From Saccharomyces mikatae IFO 1815 (lineage: Eukaryota > Ascomycota > Saccharomycetes > Saccharomycetales > Saccharomycetaceae), in the NCBI RefSeq assembly GCF_947241705.1, contig NC_079257.1:682001-746000 (forward strand): a stretch of 64,000 bases of DNA, given 5' to 3'. Positions 20,511-31,325 of this stretch are shown here, piece by piece. The position numbers and the translations under genes are program-made. Position 1 is the first letter of the stretch. Every line of letters starts with the position of its first letter. Below the pieces are notes generated by a model that was not told the origin of the DNA, searched no databases, and worked only from the letters and a program-made list of their open reading frames with translations.

Positions 20511-23500
20511 TTAGTTAGCATTATCATTTTCTGGAGTGTTCTTTACTGACAATTGCTCAGTCCCAGAATTCGATTTTTCCTCAATTTTTGCTTTTTTAGT
20601 TTCTACTCCATCAACATTTTCCTTTTCATTGGCAGCCTCATCTGCAAATTCTTCCCTTATTCTCTTACCATTTTCATCTTCTTTCTTCATTCTGTCCATA
20701 GTAGCATCATCCAATACAACTCCTGCGTTAAATTCCTTTTCCAAACATTGTAGTAATGTATTTCCTCTTCTAGCTAGTTCTACAGGCGTCCTACTTCTAA
20801 AATAAAAGTCTAATTCAAATAAAGGACAGTCCCTGATTTCATCTCGTACTAATTCGTATATGTCATCTCTATCCAAGCCGTATTTGAATAACATTAAAAG
20901 GATGAAACGATCCTCTTCTTCAGAGTACGTCCTTTTATTGTTAGAGGAAGGAGGGTGCTTTAATTTCAGATCAAAGAATGGATTCTTATATTCAGATAGC
21001 TTTCGACGTAAAGCTTCTTGTTGCATTTTAACACGCTTGATCTTTTCTTCTTCATTCTCAATGATTTTTAGGTATTTCTCATAATCTTCAATTCTTTCAA
21101 TGTTAGACCAGAAAGCTTTAGCATAAGCACGAACTTCCTCCAGTGTTTTACCTGGCGCCAGTTCTCTTGCGATGGCTTGTATGGAGTTCCTACCGTATTT
21201 TCCAGATACGGTGATGAATTTTCTAAACTCTAGTTTATTCCAATTAGTAAACCCTTCTGCCTCCCAATCGGCTTTCATCTTTTCTTCTTCTTCCGTTAAT
21301 GGTTGAGAATTATTAACGGACAACTTTAGTAGTTCTAATTTTTGTTTCTTTTCATCTTCATCGGAAATATCCCCATACGCCGCCTTTACATCATCCATGG
21401 TCGGTACATAACCGGTCTTCTTCGCTGTCCACATTCTTTCCTTTTCGTATAGAACTTTTAACTGCGGAGGTTGTAATTGATGAGAGTGAAAGACATGCGG
21501 CTTAGGCATTCTCGGATGCGATGGTGTCGAAGACCTTCCGGTATTCAAAACATCTTTATAATAATTATCAATAGAATAATTCTCCTTACGTTCACGTTTA
21601 GTGGGGTTAAGTAACAGGGGACTAATAATATCCTTTTGTGTCTTTTTCTTGAAGTCTTGTCCATTCCATTCATATGCCGAATCTTGATTAAATTTTTGTA
21701 AATCATCAAGACCTAAGGTTTCATATTTGGCATTCAATGATTTCGTTTTGTCTTCAGATTTCATTAAAAGTTCGTCCAGATCAACATCATCTCCCTTTTC
21801 TTCTGCTCCTGGTTCTGGTGTACCAGCTGAATTAGAGGATGCACCACTTTTAAATACATCAGCGGCACCATGTTGAATCATGGATAACAAAGCATCCTTG
21901 GAGTCAGCTTTATTCTCCTTTTTCTTTAAAGAGGTTCTATTTTGTTGAATAACCAGCTGATCTAACCTGAGCTTCTGAGTAGCTCTTTCTAGAATTTTCT
22001 CTTCCACGGAATTATCTGTCACCAACCGGAATACCTTAACTTGTTTCTTCTGACCAATACGATGTGCTCTATCCATTGCTTGCAAATCTGCTTGTGGGTT
22101 CCAATCAGAATCATATAGGACAACAATATCTGCAGACGTCAAATTAATACCCAATCCACCAGCACGTGTCGTCAACAAGAAGACAAATTTCTTGGAGTCT
22201 GGTGCATTATAATCATCAATGGCTTGGATTCTATCCTCATGGGCAGTAGACCCGTCAATCCTACAATATTCATAATTTCTAAAGTAGCAATAATCTTCCA
22301 AGATATCCAATACCCTTGACATTTGACTGAAAATCAAAACTCTAGAACCTTCTTCTTTTAACTTTTTCAACAACTTATCTAAAACTTGAAGTTTAGCAGC
22401 ATTATAAACCAAGTGCTCATCCGTCGTATACGGTGGGCCTGGCTCAGCACCATCGAATAAATATGGATGGTTACAACATTTTCTCAGTTGCATCATAATA
22501 TTCAGAAGCCTTGTTTTAGATTCCTTGCTACCGTTGGACCCGTTAACAGCATCCAAATCCTTTTCCAGAATTTTTTTGTACCACTTCTTCTGCATATTAG
22601 ACATACCGACATATAAATTCAATTCCTTTTTAGGTAGTAAGGATGTTTCCACGTCGCTTTTAATACGACGCAATAGAAACGGTTGTAAAACAGTGTGCAG
22701 TTGTTTAACAATTTTATCTTGATCTTCCTCAGTACTTTCCGAAGAAAACCAATCATCAAAATCTTGAGCATCTGAAAAAATATCTGGAAGCAAAAAATTC
22801 AGTAGTGCCCACAGTTCATGCAAATTGTTTTGCAAGGGTGTACCAGTGATCAATAGCCTATTACGTGAAGTAAACTCCCTCAGGACTTGTGAAAGCATAG
22901 ACTCTTCATTCTTGATCCTATGAGCCTCATCAATTATGATATATTCCCAATCAATTTTCTTAAGTGGTGACTTCTCTCTTATAATAATTTCATAAGAAGC
23001 GATTACAACGTCGAAGTCACAACCTAACAGTTTTTTCTGAATTAAATCAGCTCTTTGTTCTTTGTCACCCTGTAAAATAAAAGCGTTAACATCTGGGGTC
23101 CATCTATTAATTTCTCTCAGCCAATTATTTAAGGTAGATTTAGGTGCAATAACCAAAAATGGACCTGGAATTTTCTCGATATATCTAAGATACCCCAAAA
23201 ACGAAATAGTTTGCAAGGTTTTGCCTAGGCCCATTTCATCGGCGAGAATACCTGCTATTTTGTTCTTATGCAAAGATACCAACCAGTTGACACCTTGTAT
23301 TTGATAAGGTCTCAGTTTCCCGTTCACGTAAGCAGGAGAATCTCTGAATTGAAATTCAATATTCTCATCATCATCTGAATCTTCTTCTTTCAGTAATTCT
23401 GCATCTTCTTCATGTTCAGTTTTTCTTCTACGAACATCTAGGTGATTGCCTTTTCCATTACCATTTGCTTTATTTTCCTCTAGTACGTCTAAAACTTGCC

Positions 23501-23720
23501 TGAATTTAGGATCTTTAGCAGCTTTACTTTCGATGAAATGTTTGAATAATCCACTTAAAGATAGTAAATGTTCAAATCTTTTCGTTGTTCCTTCTAGATC
23601 AAATTTTTTACCATTAGAGTCTTTCAGTAAGTACCGTTTTTTATTCGACTCAGGATCATGTGGAGGGACACCGGCTTGGAACGGCTTTAAGTTCTCCAAG
23701 TATTCTTCTGAAGCAGTCAT
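20511..23720 (-). CDS. ISW1: ISWI-class chromatin-remodelling ATPase
   Basis: 1,069 residues from the first ATG (MTASEEYLENLKPF), which matches the family start; the frame is open a little further upstream, but only with a TTG. An AutoN-like region contains the RRRKTEHEEDAELL stretch. The SNF2 ATPase follows: LADEMGLGKTLQT, DEAHRIKN, TGTPLQNN, and in lobe 2 LTTRAGGLGINLTSAD and DRAHRIGQKK. The C-terminus has HAND, SANT (WNKLEFRKFITVSGKYG) and SLIDE segments. Known role: slides and spaces nucleosomes in the Isw1a and Isw1b complexes. All motifs are intact. Divergent from RRT2 (248 bases). Confidence 0.96.
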   Translation of the reverse strand: MTASEEYLENLKPFQAGVPPHDPESNKKRYLLKDSNGKKFDLEGTTKRFEHLLSLSGLFKHFIESKAAKDPKFRQVLDVLEENKANGNGKGNHLDVRRRKTEHEEDAELLKEEDSDDDENIEFQFRDSPAYVNGKLRPYQIQGVNWLVSLHKNKIAGILADEMGLGKTLQTISFLGYLRYIEKIPGPFLVIAPKSTLNNWLREINRWTPDVNAFILQGDKEQRADLIQKKLLGCDFDVVIASYEIIIREKSPLKKIDWEYIIIDEAHRIKNEESMLSQVLREFTSRNRLLITGTPLQNNLHELWALLNFLLPDIFSDAQDFDDWFSSESTEEDQDKIVKQLHTVLQPFLLRRIKSDVETSLLPKKELNLYVGMSNMQKKWYKKILEKDLDAVNGSNGSKESKTRLLNIMMQLRKCCNHPYLFDGAEPGPPYTTDEHLVYNAAKLQVLDKLLKKLKEEGSRVLIFSQMSRVLDILEDYCYFRNYEYCRIDGSTAHEDRIQAIDDYNAPDSKKFVFLLTTRAGGLGINLTSADIVVLYDSDWNPQADLQAMDRAHRIGQKKQVKVFRLVTDNSVEEKILERATQKLRLDQLVIQQNRTSLKKKENKADSKDALLSMIQHGAADVFKSGASSNSAGTPEPGAEEKGDDVDLDELLMKSEDKTKSLNAKYETLGLDDLQKFNQDSAYEWNGQDFKKKTQKDIISPLLLNPTKRERKENYSIDNYYKDVLNTGRSSTPSHPRMPKPHVFHSHQLQPPQLKVLYEKERMWTAKKTGYVPTMDDVKAAYGDISDEDEKKQKLELLKLSVNNSQPLTEEEEKMKADWEAEGFTNWNKLEFRKFITVSGKYGRNSIQAIARELAPGKTLEEVRAYAKAFWSNIERIEDYEKYLKIIENEEEKIKRVKMQQEALRRKLSEYKNPFFDLKLKHPPSSNNKRTYSEEEDRFILLMLFKYGLDRDDIYELVRDEIRDCPLFELDFYFRSRTPVELARRGNTLLQCLEKEFNAGVVLDDATMDRMKKEDENGKRIREEFADEAANEKENVDGVETKKAKIEEKSNSGTEQLSVKNTPENDNAN

Positions 23721-23968
23721 AATTGAACCCAACGAAATTGAATGGTATTTTCTCTCTTGCGGCAATATAGGAAGAATATGGAAGAGGATCTCGTCGTTGT
23801 CCTTTTTTTATTACAGAAATTGTTTTCGTGTTTTTTTCTCTTCTAATATAGGATTTGAAAAAGTGAAAATTTGCAATAGGTAACTTAATAAGACAGAAAG
23901 GCCCTAAAGAGACACGAAGTTGGCTTGATTATTCTCTCCAAACAGGGGGTTTTTACACTGATATACAT

Positions 23969-25132
23969 ATGGACTTTATTCAAGAATCGGAAGTACTAAA
24001 TGCAGTGAAAACAAAATTACCACCATGCTGTTTAAGAATATTTAGAAACAAGATCATCCTTGTAGGGACGTATGACTTAGACAAATCAACCGGGTACAGA
24101 TCGGGATCCTTGGATGTCTTCACCATGGACCTCAAACCTTTGCTCTCATATAATACATATGGTGCAATTTTAGATTTGAAGTTATCTCCCTTCGATGATA
24201 CGTTAGTATGCACAGCGCATTCGACAGGAAACATCATGTTATGGCGGATCATTTGCACGGAAAATTATGACGGCGAAACGAAGGGACTAAATATATGTTT
24301 AATTGCCAATATGCAATTATTTGAGAAGGATGTTCTGATTGCTTCATGCCATTTTTCTCCACTTGACTCTAAGAAATTAGTTGTGACAAATACAGTAGGC
24401 GAAGCCGCTGCCATTGATATAGAAACACTGTCCATGCAATTTTCAGCATCAGCAGTCGAACAAGCTTACTCGAAGCTAGATACAATAGATCATAGTGTTC
24501 AAGGTGCAACTCAAAGAGTCATTCATATAAAATCGGACCAATTTTTGAAACCACATGAACTAGAGTGTTGGACTGCAGAAATGGGCTCTCTACAACCTTT
24601 CCAAGATGTTGTGTTTACAGGAGGTGATGATTCCACAATTATGGCCCATGATTTGCGTTCCAAAGAGTTCATTTGGAGTAATAGCCGCATTCATGAGGCT
24701 GGTGTTATTGGCATTAAGTGTAGTCAACCTAACTTTCGAAATGACAAACCCACTTCAATAATAACTGGATCATACGATGACAATATTCGTTCGCTAGATT
24801 TAAGGATGATTGGTGACTCGATATTCCCTGGAGAGAACGTGCCCACAGTGAATAAGCTGGCTTGTAATCTTGGCGGTGGTGTTTGGAGATTCGTTGAGTC
24901 GCCTACAGCTTATGATCACTCTGTTCATGACGTCTCTAACAAACTTTTAGTTTGCTGTATGTATAACGGTGCTAAGGTCGTGGCTATGAACGATAATTTG
25001 GAAGATTATTTTCAAATTCAACATTATTTAAAGAAGGGGCACGATTCAATGTGTTACGGAGGGGACTGGTCAAGATCTTTAATTGCGACTTGCTCTTTTT
25101 ATGACAATTCTCTCCAAACATGGACTATCTAG
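23969..25132 (+). CDS. RRT2: WD40 diphthine methylesterase of diphthamide synthesis
   Basis: 387 residues. WD-type blades are visible, e.g. FTGGDDSTIMAHDLRSKEFIW (in two overlapping strands, about 215-235) and ITGSYDDNIRSLDLR (about 268-282). The C-terminus ends in a blade with ATCSFYDNSLQTW. Known role (also called DPH7): demethylates diphthine on eEF2 so that amidation can complete diphthamide; earlier named for effects on rDNA transcription and retromer-linked recycling. Length is typical. Shares a divergent promoter with ISW1. EFM2, another eEF2-modification gene, lies about 32 kb away in this window. Confidence 0.94.
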   Translation: MDFIQESEVLNAVKTKLPPCCLRIFRNKIILVGTYDLDKSTGYRSGSLDVFTMDLKPLLSYNTYGAILDLKLSPFDDTLVCTAHSTGNIMLWRIICTENYDGETKGLNICLIANMQLFEKDVLIASCHFSPLDSKKLVVTNTVGEAAAIDIETLSMQFSASAVEQAYSKLDTIDHSVQGATQRVIHIKSDQFLKPHELECWTAEMGSLQPFQDVVFTGGDDSTIMAHDLRSKEFIWSNSRIHEAGVIGIKCSQPNFRNDKPTSIITGSYDDNIRSLDLRMIGDSIFPGENVPTVNKLACNLGGGVWRFVESPTAYDHSVHDVSNKLLVCCMYNGAKVVAMNDNLEDYFQIQHYLKKGHDSMCYGGDWSRSLIATCSFYDNSLQTWTI

Positions 25133-25329
25133 GATTTTTTCTATTTAAAACCTGTAGTAAGTGAATTCACGTATAGGAAGTTTGTTAATTGTATAAAAGA
25201 ACTCATGGAATTAAACTGACCTGAACAATAGATTTTTTATTCTATATTCTCTACTTATTATACACGGTTCAATGAAGGATTTTTAAAACGCAAAACCAAA
25301 CGATGAGAATTATTTCAGGGATTGAAATA

Positions 25330-26772
25330 TCAATTGACATCAATCATCAAATCATCGTTGGATCCTTGTGGGTCAACGAACTCTCTGCTAGCACCAGCTA
25401 ATAATTCTCTCCTGATTTCAGGACCGATATCTCTATGGCCCCTTTGACGAACAGTTTCCAACAAGAAGTCTCTTTGATCTTGGGTGATATCGTTTTTGTA
25501 ACGTTGTGCAAATGTTAAAAAAGCCTTGTGCCATATTACTGGAAGCACTCTTGTAGCGTCTTCCCCATTACTACCATCATCTAAAATTCTAAACCTCATA
25601 AAGTAATAAACGCACTCGTCAACTGTCTGATATGGTAAGGCATACTTCTTATCTAGCAAAATTTTGATGAAAACAGTTGTTGGTGGAGAGAAGGGTAGCC
25701 TTAAAAGATAACTCAATGCTGCCGAAGAATGCAAAGCTGGAACGGACACTTTGGCAAGCACACTTCCTGCAATCGTAGCTTCACGTACATTACAGCCGGT
25801 TTCAACCAATGGGAATAGGAAACCTTTGAAAAAAGCACTTGGCTTATAAAGCGACTTTTTTACTGCACGATATATATGATAGTTCAAAGAGTGATCTTCA
25901 CTGGTCTCGATATTATCGCGAAAACGTTCAAGTAGAATTAAATTAATGAATTTCTGAGATTCTTTGGCAGTGAGATTAGATACAAATAATTTGGTTGCCT
26001 CATAAACAACATGTGGCGACCATTCTTCTGGATTGGTAACATATACGACATCTTGCCAATTTCGTAAGGATGGGATAACCTTGAATAACTTTGGCAATTT
26101 TCCATGAGTCCAGGTTTTCAAAATACTGCCAACCGTGGTATATGCCCTGATCACCTTCTCTGGTAATGCAACACCTTCCCCACTTTTCAAACCAGATGTC
26201 ATATACCCTCTCGACGTATTCTGTTCATTAGAAATCTGTTCATCATCTTGCATATCTTCCAGCTGACTCTCCTTTTCTTTAATCGTGGCCATGATCTTAT
26301 CTGCAAGGTTATAGCTACCACTCAATGAGTTGAAATCGTCCGACTTTTTGAAATATTGCTCGAACATTGCAGCGTCTTCTTCGTCTATCTCAACAATCTC
26401 TTCCTCTTCTTTGTATTCTCCTTCAGGTTCAAAATCTGAAATATCTTCCTCAAACTCATTCTCGTCTTCATCCTCATCTTCATCGTCATAGCTCATGGTG
26501 GTGAATCTGGCCTCGAGTTGCTTGTTTCTTTCTGATTCAGCTAGTTCTTCACCTTCGATCTCATCTTGTTGTTCTTTTGCCAACTGTAAAATCTTTCTTG
26601 ATGCCTTAGAGTCTATATAGCCGTCTTCACCCTTAATAGTATCGTTATTAGTATCTTCATTCTGCGCTAGCTTCTTATTGATTTTTTTCAATGTTCCTTG
26701 AGCTGCATCCAAATCCTTTAAAAGTGGATCATGTCTCTGTTTTCTAGCTTTGGTAGAAGATGCTCTAGCCAT
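25330..26772 (-). CDS. ENP1: Bystin-family 40S ribosome-assembly factor
   Basis: 480 residues. A charged N-terminal third contains long Asp/Glu runs (about 94-140, DDEDEDEDENEFEEDIS). The conserved bystin domain fills about 190-470, including the run from SLLKTW-like helices to ALSYLLRLPF near 355. Known role: component of the 90S and pre-40S particles, needed for U3-dependent processing and 40S export; binds near Ltv1 and Rps3. Essential. The PAC and RRPE elements about 100-130 bases upstream are the classical ribosome-biogenesis promoter pair. Confidence 0.96.
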   Translation of the reverse strand: MARASSTKARKQRHDPLLKDLDAAQGTLKKINKKLAQNEDTNNDTIKGEDGYIDSKASRKILQLAKEQQDEIEGEELAESERNKQLEARFTTMSYDDEDEDEDENEFEEDISDFEPEGEYKEEEEIVEIDEEDAAMFEQYFKKSDDFNSLSGSYNLADKIMATIKEKESQLEDMQDDEQISNEQNTSRGYMTSGLKSGEGVALPEKVIRAYTTVGSILKTWTHGKLPKLFKVIPSLRNWQDVVYVTNPEEWSPHVVYEATKLFVSNLTAKESQKFINLILLERFRDNIETSEDHSLNYHIYRAVKKSLYKPSAFFKGFLFPLVETGCNVREATIAGSVLAKVSVPALHSSAALSYLLRLPFSPPTTVFIKILLDKKYALPYQTVDECVYYFMRFRILDDGSNGEDATRVLPVIWHKAFLTFAQRYKNDITQDQRDFLLETVRQRGHRDIGPEIRRELLAGASREFVDPQGSNDDLMIDVN

Positions 26773-26874
26773 TATGCTTAATCGTTCTAGTATTCAATGA
26801 TTTATTCTTCCTGGAGTAAGATATATCTTCGATTACAAACAAGCTTAATTCAGATATGTGTATATTGAGGTGGA

Positions 26875-26900
26875 AGCTCATCGATTATTAAAAATTTTCA
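26875..26900 (-). promoter_or_regulatory. PAC and RRPE elements of ENP1
   Basis: On the minus strand, TCGATGAGCT (26875-26884) matches the PAC element at nine of ten positions, and TGAAAATTTTT (26890-26900) is an RRPE. They lie 103-128 bases upstream of the ENP1 ATG in the usual close pairing. Known readers: Dot6/Tod6 for PAC and Stb3 for RRPE, under TORC1 and PKA. Confidence 0.8.
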
Positions 26901-27100
26901 TCCCGATGCTTCGCTAAAAAAAAGTAAAGAAAAGATAAAAAAAGTAGGAAAATTATATGCCCTTTTCCTTACTAAACCGAACAATACCATCACCTCAATA
27001 CTGTACATCCTCTTATGTTGTGAAATATTTAATTTTAATATCTATCATTACTGCGTATATAGGCTAAGAGTCAAGTATGAAATACACATTACTGACTATG

Positions 27101-28759
27101 TTACTCTTCATCCATTCTAACCTTCAACCCGTGTTCTAGTAAATATTCCTTTACATCGTTAACAGTGAACTCACTTCTGTGAAACATACCTGCACCTAAA
27201 CAGGCATCAGCACGGGTCTTAACAAATGCTTCTTCAAAATGTGCAGGAACACCAGCACCACTTGAAGCAATGACTGGTATTTTCACTGCATCCTTAACGT
27301 GTTCTATCAATTCCAGGTCATAACCAGAATTAGAGCCATCCTTGTCTATACAGTTCAATAGAATCTCCCCAGCACCTAGGGCTTCACACGCCCTTGTTAA
27401 TTCCCACACACCAAGGTCTCTTGATTCTCTTCCACCTTTAATTGTACATTGGTACCAGCAATATTTCTGTCCATCCGGGCCCGGGTGTTCTGTCTCAAAG
27501 ACTTTATTCTTGGTATCTGCTTGTGAACTTACGTATACTCTCTTAGGATCAACGGAAATAACGACCGCTTGAGCGCCATAGGCCTTTGAAATTGTCTCTA
27601 TTGGTGATGTTCCATCTCCTTTATTACCTAATTTGTAATATTTTTCGGCAGCATAAACTGCATCTGTACCAATTGACACCTTATCAGCACCAGATCTGAA
27701 GTACAGACTTGCAACTTCTAAAGCAGGTATCTTGGTTCCATCAACATCAACAATATCTTTAATACCTCCACCGACAGTCAATGGTACGAATACTGTCTTT
27801 GCAGCTTGTTTTAGGACCTCCAGCATTGGAGTATCCTTCAAGGGGCAGTCTCTAAAAGAAGTTATATTTAAAAATGTAACTTCATCTGCACCCTGTTGGT
27901 AGTACTTCTGTGCCAATTGGACAGGCTTGCCAAGATTTCTAACACCTTTACCATCACTCTTTTCACGTACATCGTATTGATCACCTTTAGTAACCACTAG
28001 ATCTCCTTGATCATTCGTACGTACATCAAGACAGGCAATAATTCTACGCGTTAAACCATAGTTTGAATAGTCATTCATTAGTAGCGTCTTCTCATCTGGG
28101 CCATAGTTTGGAAGAGGAGGACTCTGTTGCTTCAAAAAGTTTTCAATAACATTCAAACCAGCTTTGCCAGATTTTTCTGGGTGGAACTGAGTAGCAAATA
28201 TGTTGTTTTTATTAACTGCCGCAATAAATTCTTCTGAACCATACTTGGCCTTGGCAATTTTCCAACCTTCATTTTGCAGAGCCTCTTCCTTTTCTGTATT
28301 CAAAATGGCGGCGAAAGAATGGACGAAATAGTATCTCTTATATGGATCCAATCCAAAGAATAAGTTTTCCGAAGGGATACATGAATTCCAACCTATCTCT
28401 GGAACAGGCTTTTCTGAATCATCGAATCTGGACAATTTAAAATCAATGTAATTCAGACCTGGACTCTTAGGACTTTCTACAGAGCCGGTAAATAGTGCTT
28501 GCAACCCGACGCAAATTCCCATTATTGGTTTGCCAGATTCAATATAATCTTTTATTGGCTTTTCAAATCCTTTGCTGAACAAATTATCAACAAAATGGCC
28601 ATAATTTCCAACACCTGGCAAAACCAATCTTGAAGTTTCCGCTATGTTGAAATCTTTTGGTGATTTTACCAGTTGCACTTGATATCCCAAATGCTCGATT
28701 GCGTTGGTAAGTGACTGCAGATTACCACTTTCAACATCAATCACGTGAACCACCGACAT
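27101..28759 (-). CDS. HIS7: Imidazole glycerol phosphate synthase (bifunctional)
   Basis: 552 residues, a natural fusion of HisH and HisF. The N-terminal class I glutaminase has nucleophile Cys83 (GICVGLQ) and the His193/Glu195 pair (QFHPEKSG). After a short linker the (beta-alpha)8 cyclase starts at about 238 ([10 protein letters not shown], catalytic Asp245) and runs to the end, with GGGIKDI and ASSGAG phosphate-binding loops. Reaction: glutamine-derived ammonia plus PRFAR gives IGP and AICAR, linking histidine and purine synthesis. The promoter has two Gcn4-type sites. Tail-to-head with ENP1. Confidence 0.97.
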   Translation of the reverse strand: MSVVHVIDVESGNLQSLTNAIEHLGYQVQLVKSPKDFNIAETSRLVLPGVGNYGHFVDNLFSKGFEKPIKDYIESGKPIMGICVGLQALFTGSVESPKSPGLNYIDFKLSRFDDSEKPVPEIGWNSCIPSENLFFGLDPYKRYYFVHSFAAILNTEKEEALQNEGWKIAKAKYGSEEFIAAVNKNNIFATQFHPEKSGKAGLNVIENFLKQQSPPLPNYGPDEKTLLMNDYSNYGLTRRIIACLDVRTNDQGDLVVTKGDQYDVREKSDGKGVRNLGKPVQLAQKYYQQGADEVTFLNITSFRDCPLKDTPMLEVLKQAAKTVFVPLTVGGGIKDIVDVDGTKIPALEVASLYFRSGADKVSIGTDAVYAAEKYYKLGNKGDGTSPIETISKAYGAQAVVISVDPKRVYVSSQADTKNKVFETEHPGPDGQKYCWYQCTIKGGRESRDLGVWELTRACEALGAGEILLNCIDKDGSNSGYDLELIEHVKDAVKIPVIASSGAGVPAHFEEAFVKTRADACLGAGMFHRSEFTVNDVKEYLLEHGLKVRMDEE

Positions 28760-28916
28760 TTTTTGGATCGTTATTTCTTCGCCTTTTATTATTCAACAAT
28801 TAGAGCCTAAACTGGACACACCAATTCGAACCTTCTTCTTTTGAGTTTTGAATAAAGAATATTGCAGATTTTTGTCGAAAGCTAAAGAAATATCGGTTTA
28901 TGTATGTTTCGACGGT

Positions 28917-28922
28917 TGACTC
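28917..28922 (+). promoter_or_regulatory. Gcn4 half-type site before HIS7
   Basis: TGACTC, 158 bases upstream of HIS7. Six of the seven core bases of the Gcn4 consensus match. It pairs with the perfect heptamer further out. HIS7 is a known general amino acid control target. Confidence 0.6.
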
Positions 28923-29002
28923 TTTTCCATGAATTTTTCGTTTTTCAGAAATCACCTAATTAACCGTGAAGAGAGAAAAAAAATACTTCCTAGGCGATGA
29001 TA

Positions 29003-29009
29003 TGACTCA
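29003..29009 (+). promoter_or_regulatory. Gcn4 site before HIS7
   Basis: TGACTCA, the perfect Gcn4 heptamer, 244 bases upstream of the HIS7 ATG. Bas1 can read the same TGACTC core. The surrounding 28760-29199 spacer (440 bases) shows no other feature apart from the ARO4 3' end. Confidence 0.8.
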
Positions 29010-29199
29010 AAATATTCTCTTTTTGTATACTTATATGATAACAGGCTAAGCGCAAAACTATTAAAGGAGGATATTTAATCAGCCCTTCAAAATTGAGTTT
29101 TTTTTAGTGAGTAAATAGTGCTAAACACAATTAAATAATACCGAATTGGTAGTAGTGGTAGAGAAAAGAATGTACGTTACGTATATCATTAAAAAACAT

Positions 29200-30402
<1,203 letters not shown>

Positions 30403-30617
30403 TTACTATTATAAAGACGCTAAAAGTAACGAAAAAGGAGAATCAATACGTAATACAGTTAAGAAACCAGTGAAAAAAGAGGGAAGTACGAAAAAAGTAG
30501 CAGTATTAATATGGAATTAAACATTAATTGTATTCCATCACGATGTATCAATGAGCTAGCAAAGCGTCCCGCACTTTTTTTTTCAAATTTTCAAGCAAAA
30601 CTTTTTCACTTCGTCGT

Positions 30618-30624
30618 TGAGTCA
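30618..30624 (-). promoter_or_regulatory. Gcn4 site before ARO4
   Basis: TGAGTCA (TGACTCA on the other strand), 306 bases upstream of the ARO4 ATG, with flanking bases extending it to TTGAGTCAT. ARO4 is a known Gcn4 target. Confidence 0.75.
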
Positions 30625-30858
30625 TTTCTCAGCAACGTACAAAATGCGCAGGGTGCAGCGGGTGGGGGCCACGCTGTAATGCGATCTGCCACCTCTTCGC
30701 CTTTATACTAAGCAACATTACAGGCTGATGACAATGCAACTGCATAACATTCCGTGAGGCTTTTACACCCACGTTGATGCAGCCTCATGACCAATGAAAG
30801 ACTGTGAATAATATACAAGTGAATATATAAATATATACGAGTGTGAAAATTACTATTG

Positions 30859-30866
30859 ATCACGTG
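30859..30866 (+). promoter_or_regulatory. Cbf1-type E-box
   Basis: ATCACGTG matches RTCACGTG, the Cbf1 site. It lies mid-way in the ARO4/SPO23 spacer, 547 bases from ARO4 and 460 from SPO23; which gene it serves is unclear. Confidence 0.5.
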
Positions 30867-31148
30867 CTTTTTTTAATTCTGTTCCAGAGAATATGTTTCC
30901 CTTCGCTTTTTGAGTTGGGCCTTTAACAACTAGTTGTAATCAAAGAGTTGGTACATGCTTTATACGCCGGTTAAAATTGACGATAAAACTGAGGTTGCCA
31001 CTCCTGCGGAACCAATTCTTGCGACTTTATAGCGATTTGCGAGGGCTGCTCAGTTCCCTTCAAGAGCATATATAGTTGAGGTCAATTTTGAAACTAGTCA
31101 TAAATATCTTGATAATTAGTGTTCCTTTTTTTCTTTTTTTGTTTTTGC

Positions 31149-31157
31149 GTCACAAAA
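31149..31157 (+). promoter_or_regulatory. Middle sporulation element-like site before SPO23
   Basis: GTCACAAAA matches the MSE consensus GNCRCAAAW at every position and lies about 170 bases upstream of SPO23. Ndt80 activates and Sum1 represses through such sites. Confidence 0.6.
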
Positions 31158-31183
31158 TAGCAAGTGGTGACGTCGCAAATTTT

Positions 31184-31193
31184 TGGGCGGCAA
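31184..31193 (+). promoter_or_regulatory. URS1 (Ume6) site before SPO23
   Basis: TGGGCGGCAA fits the Ume6 consensus DSGGCGGCND fully. It is 133 bases upstream of SPO23 and close to the MSE, as in many meiotic genes that are silenced in vegetative cells. Confidence 0.65.
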
Positions 31194-31325
31194 CTTACTG
31201 CTTAAGAAAGAGGAAAATAATGTCATCTCAAGATTCATTCTAAAGATTTGGAGTCCTCATTAGTTTGTGGTATCATTTAACAGGACATCAGACAGGTAAA
31301 GTTCTTCATTTTTATTTTTTCAGTA

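Noticed and set aside
23721-23765. ISW1 from an upstream TTG (adds 15 residues)
   Set aside because: The added residues lack family similarity as I recall it, a TTG start is rare in yeast, and the next upstream codons soon meet a stop.
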